Numbered from the stretch's first letter, positions 28,382 to 38,094 are shown. The stretch is DNA of 64,000 nucleotides from Bacteroidales bacterium F22 (GCA_029541985.1 CP095414.1:1736001-1800000); one strand, 5' to 3'. The notes: generated from the letters alone by a model not told the origin. Numbers and translations are program-made.

Positions 28382-29365
28382 TTATCTTGTTGGGGAGTGC
28401 ATTGTAGTAAATAAGTCTTCTTCTTGGTCTTTAACAGGGGTAAAAACTGTCCCGTCCACTTCTTCTGGTTCATCAGGAAAAACCGGTTCTGTCAAAACTA
28501 ATAAGGATTGAATATCCTCTCCATTTGCACTCCGTTTACGCAATGAGCGAGGAGTATCTCCAAAGGAAGACTTGCAGAAATGAGCAAAGTGTGAAAGGGA
28601 ATCGAAACCATACCGACTAGATATGACATTGATACGGTCCGAAGTATGTTGTAAATCATTGATAATACCTTGACGCTTTTTATCTAATATCCACTCATAG
28701 ACAGCCATACCATATACATTCTTAAAGATACGGCGGAAAGTACTTAGATTATACCCTCCGATATGAGCAAATTCTTCCACATTCTTGACTTGACGGAAGT
28801 TGGACATTACAAAATGTTGGAAAGATTGCGTATAACTACCAATAGTATAGAAAAATTTACGCAATTCATGCACATTAATATGGCGCATAATCAGATAAAT
28901 CAGTTCTTTCGCTTTCAACTCATAATACAGATACTCATGCTCTTCCGACTCATCTACGATAGTACAAATATCCAAAACACAAGAAAGTACTTTCTTAGGC
29001 AACTCTAAATAAGGATATGAGATAGGTGCTTCATTATTTTGCATCATATTCGAATATGCATCCTCATTGACTAAAGGGATGTCATTAAATTCAAAGATCA
29101 ACAAGTCAGTATCTACAAGTGCTAGATACTCCACTTTACTCCCGATAGGTTGCAAGATCACTTGCTGAGGTCTTATAGTAGTACTTGGATAAAGATAACT
29201 ATTGACTAATAGTTCACCAGATAACACAAACAACATTAAATTTTGATTGCACTTCTCCTCAGGGTGATGCATCCCCCTCACGTGATGCTCATGTTTAAAA
29301 TGAACATCACATCGTTTTAGGTTCGCATGACGAGTAGTTTTTTTTATCAGACTATCTACTACCAT
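28382..29365 (-). CDS. AraC-family transcriptional regulator
   Basis: A 327-residue protein with a C-terminal AraC/XylS DNA-binding domain (about 190-290): NVEEFAHIGGYNLSTFRRIFK for the first helix-turn-helix and VISSRYGFDSLSHFAHFCKSSFG for the second, then TPRSLRK. The N-terminal half looks like a cupin-type ligand domain (LSGELLVNSYLYPST, RPQQVILQPIG). An acidic, unstructured tail of about 35 residues follows the domain, which is unusual. It follows the S41 protease gene by 19 bases and is convergent with nothing, being upstream of the frd promoter on the same strand. Its targets are unknown. Regulation of the frd operon is possible but unproven. Confidence 0.87.
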   Translation of the reverse strand: MVVDSLIKKTTRHANLKRCDVHFKHEHHVRGMHHPEEKCNQNLMLFVLSGELLVNSYLYPSTTIRPQQVILQPIGSKVEYLALVDTDLLIFEFNDIPLVNEDAYSNMMQNNEAPISYPYLELPKKVLSCVLDICTIVDESEEHEYLYYELKAKELIYLIMRHINVHELRKFFYTIGSYTQSFQHFVMSNFRQVKNVEEFAHIGGYNLSTFRRIFKNVYGMAVYEWILDKKRQGIINDLQHTSDRINVISSRYGFDSLSHFAHFCKSSFGDTPRSLRKRSANGEDIQSLLVLTEPVFPDEPEEVDGTVFTPVKDQEEDLFTTMHSPTR

Positions 29366-29384
29366 AATACTTATATTTATAGTT

Positions 29385-31010
29385 CTATTTATTGGGACTT
29401 AGAAGTTCTTCATATTGAGCGCTAGTAATGATACGTAATCCATTTTTAAAATCCGGATTATCAGCATTCATTATCTTAGAGTAAGCAGCCATACCCCAGA
29501 TATCTCGAGCCAACAAAGCTTTGAGCTGCGTCTTTAATAGTCGGTTATCAGAAGAGTCACTAGTATCTATTCCTTCCTGATCGGCTAGCTGCTCCAATTC
29601 AGATAGCATAGTAGGCAAATCATCGAAATCCTCGATGAAGGCATCCGCACTAGTATAAGCTGTCAACAATTCTTGACGATGGGCTGCTATATAATTCGAG
29701 ACCTCCCTCAAAAGAAGTCCTTTGCTAACTACATGGCGATAATAGATGCTTGTCGTATCTATAGGAACAAAATAATCAGGCATGATGCCACCACCCCCAT
29801 AGACAACTCGTCTATTCTTGCGTGTATACACCTTCAGGCTATCTGGAAAATGTATGCTATCTGCATGCTGTAATTCCCCGCGGTTGAAACGATCGATAAA
29901 CGCTCTATTATACTCTTCACGAGACGTGTAAGGTTTCTGTATACAACGTCCAGAAGGAGTAAAATATCGAGCTACTGTCAACCGTATCATACTTTTATCT
30001 GGGAGCATAAACGGACGCTGTACGAGACCTTTTCCGAAACTCCGTCTTCCTACCACGACTCCTCTATCCCAATCTTGGATAGCCCCTGTGACGATTTCAC
30101 TCGCACTAGCAGAGAAGCCATCTATGAGTACGATTAGACGTCCTTTCTTGAATTTTCCATATCCATTGGCCTTTATCACAGTATCATCTTGCATCCTTCC
30201 CTTGGTATAGACGACCAATTCATCATCATCCAAGAATTGATTAGCCACACTTTTTGCTGCAGCTAAATAGCCACCGCCATTGCCTCTGAGATCAAGTATC
30301 AGATTTACCATCCCCTTCTTCTTTAGAGACTTAATCGATTCGATGACCTCATCACCTGTCTGCTTAGCAAATCGGTCAATCTTGAGATAACCGACATCTG
30401 GCGTAACCATATAAGCAGCATTGACGCTATACAATGGGATTTTGTCCCGCTTAATAGAAAATGTGAGAGCCTCCGAGATTCCACTTCGAAGAACCTTAAT
30501 ATTGACGATACTCCCTTTCTTACCTTTGATACGTGAGATGATGTTCATGGCAGACATCTTCACTCCAGAGATAGTTGTATCATTCACAGCAATGATATGG
30601 TCACCAGCCAAGATTCCCGCTTTATCACTCGGACCATCAACGATAGGCTGTATCACGACAAGCGTATCTTGGATCATGTTATATTCTATACCGATACCCT
30701 CAAAACTACCATCTAAGGGTTCTTGAAAGGATTTCACTTCATCAGCATCACTATATGAAGAGTGAGGATCTAAGTCATCAAGCATACCACGTATAGCACC
30801 TTCGGCTAACTTATCGACATCGACACTATCCACATACATATGGTCTATCATATACGCAGCCAATTCTAGCTTATGAAATGCTCGTTGACGACTAGTCTGT
30901 CCTGATTTCCCTTGCTGTGCGTAAGCTGCAGAAGGCAACCCACAAGCAAGAATCAACAAGGCTACAAACGAAGTACACTTGGCTATATGTATAGTAATCT
31001 TTTTATTCAT
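29385..31010 (-). CDS. S41-family C-terminal processing protease
   Basis: A 541-residue exported serine protease. A signal peptide ends near AYAQQ (about residue 31). A PDZ domain lies at about 105-190 (GIGIEYN, DKAGILAGDHIIAVND). The S41 core follows with ILDLRGNGGGYL, the nucleophilic Ser within GFSASASE (300-304) and Lys327 in SFGKGLVQ. The C-terminal 130 residues carry a helical domain. Such CtpA-like enzymes trim or degrade periplasmic proteins. It lies 66 bases downstream of coaD and upstream of the AraC-type gene. Confidence 0.9.
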   Translation of the reverse strand: MNKKITIHIAKCTSFVALLILACGLPSAAYAQQGKSGQTSRQRAFHKLELAAYMIDHMYVDSVDVDKLAEGAIRGMLDDLDPHSSYSDADEVKSFQEPLDGSFEGIGIEYNMIQDTLVVIQPIVDGPSDKAGILAGDHIIAVNDTTISGVKMSAMNIISRIKGKKGSIVNIKVLRSGISEALTFSIKRDKIPLYSVNAAYMVTPDVGYLKIDRFAKQTGDEVIESIKSLKKKGMVNLILDLRGNGGGYLAAAKSVANQFLDDDELVVYTKGRMQDDTVIKANGYGKFKKGRLIVLIDGFSASASEIVTGAIQDWDRGVVVGRRSFGKGLVQRPFMLPDKSMIRLTVARYFTPSGRCIQKPYTSREEYNRAFIDRFNRGELQHADSIHFPDSLKVYTRKNRRVVYGGGGIMPDYFVPIDTTSIYYRHVVSKGLLLREVSNYIAAHRQELLTAYTSADAFIEDFDDLPTMLSELEQLADQEGIDTSDSSDNRLLKTQLKALLARDIWGMAAYSKIMNADNPDFKNGLRIITSAQYEELLSPNK

Positions 31011-31076
31011 CTTTATTGATTTAATTAGATAAAGAGATACGGTCTCTTCGTATTACACAGCGGTTGAGAAAGTCTA

Positions 31077-31556
31077 TCATTCACGGTCTTCCAATTCAAA
31101 TGAATCAGGAAGCATCATAGAAATATCTTTACCAAAACGAAGCAATTCTCTACAGATACTACTACTCACACTTGTCAATTCAGGTAGTGTAAACAAGAGC
31201 AAAGTATCTATACCGCTGATCTTCAGATTCACATCAGCGATAGTACGTTCATACTCCATGTCGGCCACTGTACGTATTCCACGGATTATATGGTCTGCTC
31301 CTATTTGAATAGCAAAATCAACAGTTAGTATATCGTAGGCTTCGACTCTGATACGCTGGTCAGATGCATAATACTTCTGAATCATACGTACCCTTTGCTC
31401 CACTGTAAAGAAAGTGCGCTTATTAGCATTAAATCCAATGGCTATCACTATCTCATCAAACATCTTTAGAGCGCGTTTGACAACATTGGCATGCCCTGCT
31501 GTAAAAGGGTCAAAAGTACCAGGAAAGATAGCTATTTTCTTTTTCGCTTGACTCAT
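31077..31556 (-). CDS. coaD: Phosphopantetheine adenylyltransferase
   Basis: A 159-residue cytosolic enzyme that joins ATP and 4'-phosphopantetheine to dephospho-CoA, the fourth step of coenzyme A synthesis. It has the nucleotidyltransferase motif [10 protein letters not shown] (14-23), the substrate loop [14 protein letters not shown] and [14 protein letters not shown] in the place of the ISSTxVRE motif. The length is that of bacterial CoaD. The start codon overlaps the parE stop (TAATG), so translation is coupled. Confidence 0.93.
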   Translation of the reverse strand: MSQAKKKIAIFPGTFDPFTAGHANVVKRALKMFDEIVIAIGFNANKRTFFTVEQRVRMIQKYYASDQRIRVEAYDILTVDFAIQIGADHIIRGIRTVADMEYERTIADVNLKISGIDTLLLFTLPELTSVSSSICRELLRFGKDISMMLPDSFELEDRE

Positions 31557-33427
31557 TAGATTTCCTCCTCTACGACTAAGTTTTCAATAATAAATTCTTG
31601 TCTTTCACTTGTATTTTTACCCATATAAAAGTTCAGCAGTTCTTTCACCGCATCTGTTTTCTTAAGAGACACTTGGTCTAATCTCATGTCTTTACCGATA
31701 AAATATTTAAACTCATCAGGAGAAATCTCTCCCAATCCCTTAAAGCGTGTTATTTCAGGATTCTTCACCTCATCAATAGCAGCCAAACGCTCTTCATCGC
31801 TATAGCAATAGCGAGTCTCCTGCTTATTACGAACCCTAAATAGTGGGGTTTGCAATATATAGACATGTCCTTTCTTGATTAAGTCAGGGAAGAACTGAAG
31901 GAAGAAAGTAATCAGGAGTAAACGAATATGCATCCCATCAACATCGGCATCTGTTGCCACAATGACTTTGTTGTAGCGCAATCCTTCTATTCCCTCCTCT
32001 ATGTTTAGAGCCGCTTGTAATAAATTAAACTCCTCGTTTTCATAAACCACCTTTTTAGTTAAACCATAACTATTCAGCGGTTTACCTCGAAGAGAAAATA
32101 CCGCTTGTGTATTTACGTTTCGACTCTTAGTAATGGATCCTGAAGCAGAATCACCCTCGGTGATGAAGATGACGCTCTCTTCTTGACGATCTCCTTTTTC
32201 ATCGTTGAAATGAATACGGCAATCGCGCAATTTCTTATTATGGAGATTCGCCTTTTTAGCACGTTCACGAGCCAATTTAGTGACTCCAGCTATCGCTTTG
32301 CGTTCCTTTTCACTCTCCTGTATCTTTGAGAGAATAGACTCAGCTGTCTCTGCGTGTTTGTGAAGATAGTTATCGACTTCCAACTTGACGAAGTCCCCTA
32401 CATGTCGATTCACAGAGAGGCCACCTGGCTCCATCAGTGTACTTCCCAATTTCACTTTGGTTTGACTCTCAAATATCGGTTCTTGCACATTGATAGCCAC
32501 AGCAGCGACCAATCCATTACGAATATCTTGAAAATCATGATTCTTATTGAAAAACTCCTTGATGGTACGAGCAAGATGTTCTTTCAAAGCACTTTGATGC
32601 GTACCTCCTTGAGTGGTATGTTGTCCATTGACAAAACTATAATACTCCTCCCCATACTGATTAGCATGAGTAAAAGCGATTTCGATATCCTCTCCTTTGA
32701 GATGCACGATAGGATACAATCCTTCCAGAGTCATATTATCATTGAGCAAGTCACTCAAGCCATGACGACTGATGATACGCTTCCCATTGTACATGATACA
32801 AAGTCCTGTATTTAGGTAAGTATAGTTCTTTAATAAGTTCTCAACATATTCACCTCTAAAGGCATATTGATGAAAGATCTTCTCATCATTATCTGGTTCA
32901 AATAGAATATAAGTTCCGTTGGGTTCTGTAGTCGCTTCGGTTCTATCATCGATAAGGTCACCTCGTTCGAAACGAGCAATACGTACTGTACCATCTCTAT
33001 AGCTTCGTACTTCGAAATGACTACTCAGGGCATTGACAGCCTTGATACCGACTCCATTTAGTCCGACACTTTTTTTAAAGGCCTTTCCATCATACTTACC
33101 TCCAGTATTGAGTTTGCTAACTGCTTCGATTAATTTACCTTGGGGGATACCTCGTCCGTAATCCCGCACACTCACACGTAAATCATCTTCCACATTGACT
33201 TCAATGCGGTCTCCAGCTTGCATCTTAAACTCATCGATGCTATTATCAGTAACTTCTTTCAGCAGCACATAGATACCGTCTTCGGCATGTGAGCCATCCC
33301 CTAGTCGCCCGATATACATTCCCGGACGAGTCCGAACATGCTCCATGTCACTTAGGTGTCGAATATTATCATCAGTATATTCAGCTAAAGAAGATTCATT
33401 TTTCTTGGTGTTAGTCTTGGAATCCAT
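31556..33427 (-). CDS. parE: DNA topoisomerase IV subunit B (GyrB/ParE type)
   Basis: A 623-residue ATPase subunit of a type IIA topoisomerase. The GHKL domain has [16 protein letters not shown] and [14 protein letters not shown]. The transducer domain is followed by the TOPRIM domain with [10 protein letters not shown] and [12 protein letters not shown]. The C-terminal end has [12 protein letters not shown]. The short insert-free TOPRIM region and the length favour ParE over GyrB, which is about 650 in this group. The partner parC is not in the window and may lie elsewhere. The assignment between ParE and GyrB is by recalled similarity. Confidence 0.85.
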   Translation of the reverse strand: MDSKTNTKKNESSLAEYTDDNIRHLSDMEHVRTRPGMYIGRLGDGSHAEDGIYVLLKEVTDNSIDEFKMQAGDRIEVNVEDDLRVSVRDYGRGIPQGKLIEAVSKLNTGGKYDGKAFKKSVGLNGVGIKAVNALSSHFEVRSYRDGTVRIARFERGDLIDDRTEATTEPNGTYILFEPDNDEKIFHQYAFRGEYVENLLKNYTYLNTGLCIMYNGKRIISRHGLSDLLNDNMTLEGLYPIVHLKGEDIEIAFTHANQYGEEYYSFVNGQHTTQGGTHQSALKEHLARTIKEFFNKNHDFQDIRNGLVAAVAINVQEPIFESQTKVKLGSTLMEPGGLSVNRHVGDFVKLEVDNYLHKHAETAESILSKIQESEKERKAIAGVTKLARERAKKANLHNKKLRDCRIHFNDEKGDRQEESVIFITEGDSASGSITKSRNVNTQAVFSLRGKPLNSYGLTKKVVYENEEFNLLQAALNIEEGIEGLRYNKVIVATDADVDGMHIRLLLITFFLQFFPDLIKKGHVYILQTPLFRVRNKQETRYCYSDEERLAAIDEVKNPEITRFKGLGEISPDEFKYFIGKDMRLDQVSLKKTDAVKELLNFYMGKNTSERQEFIIENLVVEEEI

Positions 33428-33475
33428 CTTTTTAATCTTTTGTTGTCCACAATTATTTCAAAAGGAATATTCTGT

Positions 33476-34615
33476 CTAAATACTTTTCTTAAAAGCTCTG
33501 CGGCGCTTATGTTGAACAGTGTCATACATAGACCATTGCGCCTGTACTTTACCATTCGTTTCTAATTCAGGATTGCTCTCTGCATAACTAAATCCCATCT
33601 TCTTATATACAGGAATTAAGTCTGAAAACAAAAGCGCATTGACCCCTTTACCTTGATATTTAGGATGAACCGCTACTAGAAGTAAATCCAATACCCCTCC
33701 ACGATGATTTCCTTTCAAGGCTCTGAGTAAGTGATACCACCCTATAGGGAATAACTTCCCTTGAGCTTTTTGCAAAGCTTTACTCATTGAAGGCATAGAT
33801 ATCCCCACGCCAACAAGTGTACCGTCTGCTTCCGTGATTAAGGTAACCATACGCAGGTCCAATACCGGAAGGTAAGTTTTCATATATTGTTTAATTTGAT
33901 TCTCCGATAGCGGACTGAAACCAAACAAGGAAGCATAACTCGTATTCAAAAGTTCAAAGATAGCTTTGCCATAGTCTCTAGCTATCTTGCGTGAACTCTT
34001 ATATTTGACTATCTGCAATTTATATTTGGCTTTGACTAAGTCTGCCATCCGTTGGAAACGAGCTGGGACCCCTTCATCAGGGATATAGATTTTAAACTCA
34101 ACCCAATCCGCTGCTTTTTCCATGCCATACGCTTCGAAATGGTCCTTGTAATAAGGGAAGTTGTACAAAGAGCCCATAGTACCTATTTGGTCAAACCCTT
34201 CGATAAGACATCCCTCATTGTCAAAATCAGTAAATCCGAGCGGTCCTTCAAGTCTATCCATCCCGTGTTTTTTGCCCCATGTAGAGATAGCATCTAAGAG
34301 CTGTTTACTGACCGCTTTATCATCAATAAAATCAATCCAACCAAATCGGACAGTACGCGTGTCCCATATCTTATTTGCTTTTTTATTAATGATACCCACT
34401 GCTCGACCTACTATCTGGTCAAACTCATCATAAGCTAAAAAGAAAATAGCATCTGAGAACTCGAAAGCAGCATTTCGTTTTGGATCAAAAGTCATTTCTA
34501 AATCCATAAACAAATCAGGGACACTATAAGCATTCCCTCGGTATAACGTATAATTGAATTGGATAAAAGCTCCTATATCAGAAGGCGAACTTATTGCCTT
34601 GACCTTATATTGCAT
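33476..34615 (-). CDS. GNAT-fold acetyltransferase-like protein of unknown function
   Basis: A 379-residue cytosolic protein of a family conserved in Bacteroidota without an experimentally known role. The first half has a GNAT-like core (FFLAYDEFDQIVGRAVGIIN), and EGPLGFTDFDNEGCLIEGFD is a strong conserved block. The second half resembles a second acetyltransferase domain, with LLVAVHPKYQGKGVNALLFSDL as the acetyl-CoA loop (about 319-340). No signal peptide is seen. It has its own -7 element and lies 48 bases upstream of parE, probably cotranscribed. Substrates cannot be inferred. Confidence 0.75.
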   Translation of the reverse strand: MQYKVKAISSPSDIGAFIQFNYTLYRGNAYSVPDLFMDLEMTFDPKRNAAFEFSDAIFFLAYDEFDQIVGRAVGIINKKANKIWDTRTVRFGWIDFIDDKAVSKQLLDAISTWGKKHGMDRLEGPLGFTDFDNEGCLIEGFDQIGTMGSLYNFPYYKDHFEAYGMEKAADWVEFKIYIPDEGVPARFQRMADLVKAKYKLQIVKYKSSRKIARDYGKAIFELLNTSYASLFGFSPLSENQIKQYMKTYLPVLDLRMVTLITEADGTLVGVGISMPSMSKALQKAQGKLFPIGWYHLLRALKGNHRGGVLDLLLVAVHPKYQGKGVNALLFSDLIPVYKKMGFSYAESNPELETNGKVQAQWSMYDTVQHKRRRAFKKSI

Positions 34616-34634
34616 ATTTAGTATATTGTTTGTA

Positions 34635-34642
34635 CAAAGATA
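34635..34642 (-). promoter_or_regulatory. Bacteroidota -7 element before the GNAT-like gene
   Basis: TATCTTTG on the minus strand, 20 bases before the start codon, fits TAnnTTTG. No good -33 box is seen. It would drive the acetyltransferase-like gene, parE and coaD. Confidence 0.5.
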
Positions 34643-34718
34643 AATGTTTTCATGAAAAACCCACGGGAAAACTTGAAGGAAAGTTGTTCTTTCTGTATCA
34701 CATATAGCACAAAAAACA

Positions 34719-35738
34719 TTAATTTACAAGGATTCTGAACGACATGTACATTAAATAGAATAGAATCAAGATAATTCCTTCTACACGGGTAATGGTACGT
34801 TCACCAAAGAAAAGCGCAACAATCCATAATATCACACTCGCTGCTATGAGTAATAGTAGATCAGAAGCCCGCACATTTCCCAATTGTAGCGGACAAAGAG
34901 TAGAAGAAATACCCAGTACCAAAAAGATATTCATCAAGTTACTTCCTATTGCATTACCCACTGCCAATTCAGGATTCTTCTTCAAAGCTGCCACTACACT
35001 CGTAGCTAATTCAGGAAGAGAAGTTCCTATTGCAACCAAAGTCAAACCGATTATTGCTTCAGATACTCCCCAAGAATAGGCTATGTCAGAAGCACTAGAA
35101 ACGAAGAGGTCGCCTCCAAATGCAAGCAAAGCTAAGCCAACAAGAAAGAAGAGAACATTGCGCCACATAGGCGGTGTAGGCAAGACATCTATCGATTCGA
35201 TGACATCTTCCGTTTCACCGACTTCAGGTGTTGTCTTATTGTCCACATCGGGCCTATTACCTCCCTGACGTCCCCCCGAAGCTATCGTATAGGAATAACT
35301 TAAGAAAATAAGGAAAAAAGCCAAAAGCACCAACCCATCAGAGCGAGTCAATAAGTTTGTCATTGAGCCATCCATCAGTTTATCATCTGCCATGACAAAT
35401 AAGACGACACTTGCCAATATGCAAAGTGGAATCTCTAGGCGTAATGTCCGATGTTGAACTACAATAGGAGCTATCAAGGCAGTGACCCCAACTAGCATCA
35501 ATGTATTGAACAAGTTAGAACCAATGATATTGGCTACGGCCATATCAGTACTTCCTCGTAGAGCACTTGAAGCACTGACTATAAGTTCTGGAGCTGATGT
35601 ACCGAAGGCAACAATTGTTAATCCTATAACAATTTGAGGGATGTGAAAGCGAGTCGCAATTGCTGCAGCACCATCAGTCAATGCATGTGCACCAAAGAGG
35701 ACCATCGCTAAACCAATCAAAAGGAATAAATAAGACAT
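34719..35738 (-). CDS. Calcium/sodium (K+-dependent) antiporter, YrbG type
   Basis: A 339-residue inner-membrane cation exchanger of the CaCA superfamily with about ten helices in two inverted halves. Both alpha repeats are clear: GLTIVAFGTSAPELIVS with NIIGSNLFNTLMLVG, and GLTLVAIGTSLPELATS with NAIGSNLMNIFLVLG. The hydrophilic loop between halves (about 165-190) is acidic. The frame stays open back to 35807, but I start at 35738 (MSYLFLL) because a promoter -7 element (35766-35773) lies inside the extension and the shorter N-terminus matches the family. The transported ion pair is inferred from the family. Confidence 0.9.
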   Translation of the reverse strand: MSYLFLLIGLAMVLFGAHALTDGAAAIATRFHIPQIVIGLTIVAFGTSAPELIVSASSALRGSTDMAVANIIGSNLFNTLMLVGVTALIAPIVVQHRTLRLEIPLCILASVVLFVMADDKLMDGSMTNLLTRSDGLVLLAFFLIFLSYSYTIASGGRQGGNRPDVDNKTTPEVGETEDVIESIDVLPTPPMWRNVLFFLVGLALLAFGGDLFVSSASDIAYSWGVSEAIIGLTLVAIGTSLPELATSVVAALKKNPELAVGNAIGSNLMNIFLVLGISSTLCPLQLGNVRASDLLLLIAASVILWIVALFFGERTITRVEGIILILFYLMYMSFRILVN

Positions 35739-35765
35739 AAAATTTATATATATATGTGATTTATA

Positions 35766-35773
35766 CAAAGATA
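35766..35773 (-). promoter_or_regulatory. Bacteroidota -7 element before the antiporter
   Basis: TATCTTTG on the minus strand, with a possible TTG at 35798-35796 about 22 bases upstream. It lies between the methyltransferase stop and the antiporter start at 35738 and helps to decide that start. Confidence 0.55.
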
Positions 35774-35807
35774 AAAAAAGAATAAACATAATGGACAAAA
35801 AGGACAA

Positions 35808-37043
35808 TTAATCACTTTTGAGACAATAAAGCAATCGATATTCTTCAGCTATTTTAGTTGCAAATAAATAGATTTCGCCCCCCTCGCGCAATCCCATTTT
35901 CTTACACAAAGCATTGCTCCCAAGAGGAAAATTACGTACAGTCAAATGAACTGATTTCTCCCCATGGAGCATCTTCTTTACTTCTCGTTTCTGAACCTTA
36001 CAATGAGTAACCAATTTAAAGGTACGTCCTGGGAAGTCAGTGATCAGTTCAGGACTCACATAGAGATGACTATCTTTGGCTAATTTCTTCAACGACGCAT
36101 CAGCATAGCGTGCACTGAGTATATCGAATCCCTGCTGCTTCATGATAGCAGCATTGGGCTCATAAAGAAAATGATGACTAACTAACTCTTCGAGACCAAT
36201 GTAAGCGATAACAGATGAGCCCAAAGGTCTATTTTTCTTAGCAATAATAGAAACCGAAGATTGCTGTATTCCATGTTGCATATTGAGTGCCTCGACTGGG
36301 CATCCCGCATCGTCAAGAGAACTTTTATGCTTAGAAGAAACCAAAAGGAGAACTTCCTTACACTCATTATTGAGAGCCACTATTGCACACGCGACCGTAT
36401 CAGGAATCTGCTGACAAGCAGCGTGTTGGTCAAACATAGGAGACAGCTTGACCAATACATATGATGATTTTTCAAGCATCATCGGCATCATCTCCAGGAT
36501 GTTAGGCGTGCAATCTTCCAATGCAGCGACTTTAGTTCCACGTTCGTTCCGTCTTGCAGGGTCAATATAAATAAGTGACACCTCATCCAGTTGGTCCAAC
36601 ACCTCTTGAGCAGACCCATTGATGACTCGTACATTAGATGCCCCTAAGGTGTCGAAATTTTGCTTTGATATAGCACACAATTCGGAATCTTGCTCCACAT
36701 AGATTCCCTTGTCAAAACGGGTACTTAACCAATAACTATCCACTCCATAACCTCCGGTGAGATCAACGAAGCATTTGTCATTAAGGTCGCTGGCATAAGT
36801 AGCTAGAAATTGAAGTTTGTACCGAGCACTCTCTTCACTGCTACACTGTTCTAGATTAATCTGTGGAGGATAAATTACATCAGGCGTACTTACCCACAAA
36901 GGTAATTTCTTTTTTACACGTTGATAGCCTGCAATTTGTTGCAGTGCCCATTTCATATCTACATCAGGAAACGAAGCCCCTTTGAGAGCCAATTGGCGAA
37001 CATCACCAGACCGGTATTTATGGATAAATTCTTGAGTATTCAC
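35808..37043 (-). CDS. Class I SAM-dependent methyltransferase with THUMP-like C-terminal domain
   Basis: A 411-residue cytosolic protein. The middle has a Rossmann methyltransferase fold: VDLTGGYGVDSYWLS as SAM-binding motif I (about 92-106), IYVEQDSELCAIS as motif II and LIYIDPARR as the acidic-Pro catalytic loop. Downstream PGRTFKLVTHCKVQKREVKK and VRNFPLG fit the THUMP-like domain found at the C-terminus of this Bacteroidota family. Such proteins are probably RNA methyltransferases, but the target is not known. It sits alone between the antiporter and the tRNA terminator. Confidence 0.8.
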   Translation of the reverse strand: MNTQEFIHKYRSGDVRQLALKGASFPDVDMKWALQQIAGYQRVKKKLPLWVSTPDVIYPPQINLEQCSSEESARYKLQFLATYASDLNDKCFVDLTGGYGVDSYWLSTRFDKGIYVEQDSELCAISKQNFDTLGASNVRVINGSAQEVLDQLDEVSLIYIDPARRNERGTKVAALEDCTPNILEMMPMMLEKSSYVLVKLSPMFDQHAACQQIPDTVACAIVALNNECKEVLLLVSSKHKSSLDDAGCPVEALNMQHGIQQSSVSIIAKKNRPLGSSVIAYIGLEELVSHHFLYEPNAAIMKQQGFDILSARYADASLKKLAKDSHLYVSPELITDFPGRTFKLVTHCKVQKREVKKMLHGEKSVHLTVRNFPLGSNALCKKMGLREGGEIYLFATKIAEEYRLLYCLKSD

Positions 37044-37120
37044 GCTGACTACGGATAAGATTTGAAACAGTTCAATGATTAACTATTGATGCAAAAAGAA
37101 CCGATGTATTCTCGTATAAA

Positions 37121-37161
37121 AGACAAAAGAGGCATCTATAACGTATGTTATAAACACCTCT
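37121..37161 (-). terminator. Terminator of the tRNA gene
   Basis: A 15-base-pair stem (37147-37161 with 37128-37142, three wobble pairs) with a 4-base loop is followed on the minus strand by TTTTGTCTTTT. It begins three bases after the encoded CCA end of the tRNA and gives a compact single-tRNA transcription unit. Confidence 0.8.
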
Positions 37162-37166
37162 CTTGG

Positions 37167-37240
37167 TGGGCCATCTAGGGCTTGAACCTAGGACCTCCAG
37201 ATTATGAGTCTGTTGCTCTAACCAACTGAGCTAAAAGCCC
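37167..37240 (-). tRNA. tRNA with CAT anticodon (elongator Met or Ile2)
   Basis: The minus strand folds as a cloverleaf: D stem GCTC/GAGC, anticodon loop CTCATAA with CAT at 37206-37204, T stem CTAGG/CCTAG with TTCAAGC, and a 3' end ACCA with CCA encoded at 37166-37164. The acceptor has G1-C72, G2-C71, G3-C70 and C4-G69 but a T-T clash at 6-67. The anticodon stem has an A-G clash at 27-43. CAT is used by initiator Met, elongator Met and lysidine-modified Ile2. The C-T-C-A-T-A-A loop and the pairing at 1-72 exclude the initiator, but Met and Ile2 cannot be separated by eye. Confidence 0.9.
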
Positions 37241-37272
37241 CTATATTCACGAGGAATATTTAAATTCGGATG

Positions 37273-37304
37273 CAAATATAGTGTTATATGTGCAAAGTTC
37301 CAAA
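37273..37304 (-). promoter_or_regulatory. Promoter of the tRNA gene
   Basis: TTTG (37304-37301), 20 bases, TATATTTG (37280-37273) on the minus strand, a perfect Bacteroidota promoter. The predicted start near 37266 leaves a leader of about 25 bases before the mature tRNA. Confidence 0.75.
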
Positions 37305-37309
37305 TATGA

Positions 37310-37624
37310 TTACTTTTTTCTTTTATTTTTTCGTTTTGGATTGGCAGGAAACCAGCCTTTGTTCACGCGCTCTTCTTGCTCAAATAATTCTTTGATAGAC
37401 CAAAAAGAAGAGAAAGACAGCACGCCAAATACAGCCGACCACAAAGTCTCTTGTATAAATAGTGCAGCCACCAAAGCAACAATTCCAAGGAGTAAAAGCA
37501 TCCACCACGATTCTTTTCCCCAATAGTATTCCATTTTGACTACGATAGGATGAAATATCCCAATAATCAAAAAGGTAATTAATCCGATGATTAATCCTTG
37601 AAAATTAAATATTAAATCACACAT
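37310..37624 (-). CDS. Small inner-membrane protein, DUF4491 type
   Basis: A 104-residue protein with three hydrophobic helices (about 9-30, 41-58, 62-80) and a very basic C-terminus (NPKRKNKRKK). It resembles the DUF4491 family common in Bacteroidales, whose function is unknown. Its start codon overlaps the stop of the lrp gene (TAATG), so it is translated together with the regulator, which hints that it may be linked to amino-acid or metabolite sensing. That link is inference only. Confidence 0.8.
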   Translation of the reverse strand: MCDLIFNFQGLIIGLITFLIIGIFHPIVVKMEYYWGKESWWMLLLLGIVALVAALFIQETLWSAVFGVLSFSSFWSIKELFEQEERVNKGWFPANPKRKNKRKK

Positions 37625-38094
37625 TATTCTTCTGATTTACGTAATATAGGAATCTCTCGTTTGATACTTTGTTCGAGTGATATCAATGTTTCAGTAGCTA
37701 TCACACCAGGAATTTCTTGAAGGCGATGATTAAGCAATTCCATCAGATGTTCATTGTCCGTAGCATACAATTTAGTCAACATCGTATAAGCACCCGTAGT
37801 AAAATGACATTCAACAATCTCAGGTATCTCTTTTAGTTCATTGACTACACGGGTATACATGGACCCTTTTTCAAGTTTAATCCCCACATAAGTACAAGTT
37901 CTGAAGCCTAACAACTTAGGATTTACTTGATATCCAGATCCTGTAACTACTCCGACATCCATTAGACGTTGCACACGTTGATGAATGGCTGCTCTAGAGA
38001 CACCACACTCAGCTGCTACATCCTTAAAAGGAATACGCGCATTCTGAGAAATGATATCCAATATCTGTCTATCCAGACGATCTATCTTTTCCAT
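37624..38094 (-). CDS. Lrp/AsnC-family transcriptional regulator
   Basis: A 156-residue feast/famine regulator. The N-terminal winged helix has LDRQILDIISQNARIPFKDVA and CGVSRAAIHQRVQRL (about 7-45). The C-terminal RAM domain has VECHFTTGAYTMLTKLYA and the ligand-side GVIATETLISLEQSIKRE. Length and domains match the family. It forms a two-gene unit with the small membrane protein downstream. The effector amino acid is not predictable here. Confidence 0.92.
   Translation of the reverse strand: MEKIDRLDRQILDIISQNARIPFKDVAAECGVSRAAIHQRVQRLMDVGVVTGSGYQVNPKLLGFRTCTYVGIKLEKGSMYTRVVNELKEIPEIVECHFTTGAYTMLTKLYATDNEHLMELLNHRLQEIPGVIATETLISLEQSIKREIPILRKSEE

Noticed and set aside
32354..32815. 153-codon open frame opposite parE
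   Set aside because: Antisense to conserved ParE sequence and without promoter or motif.
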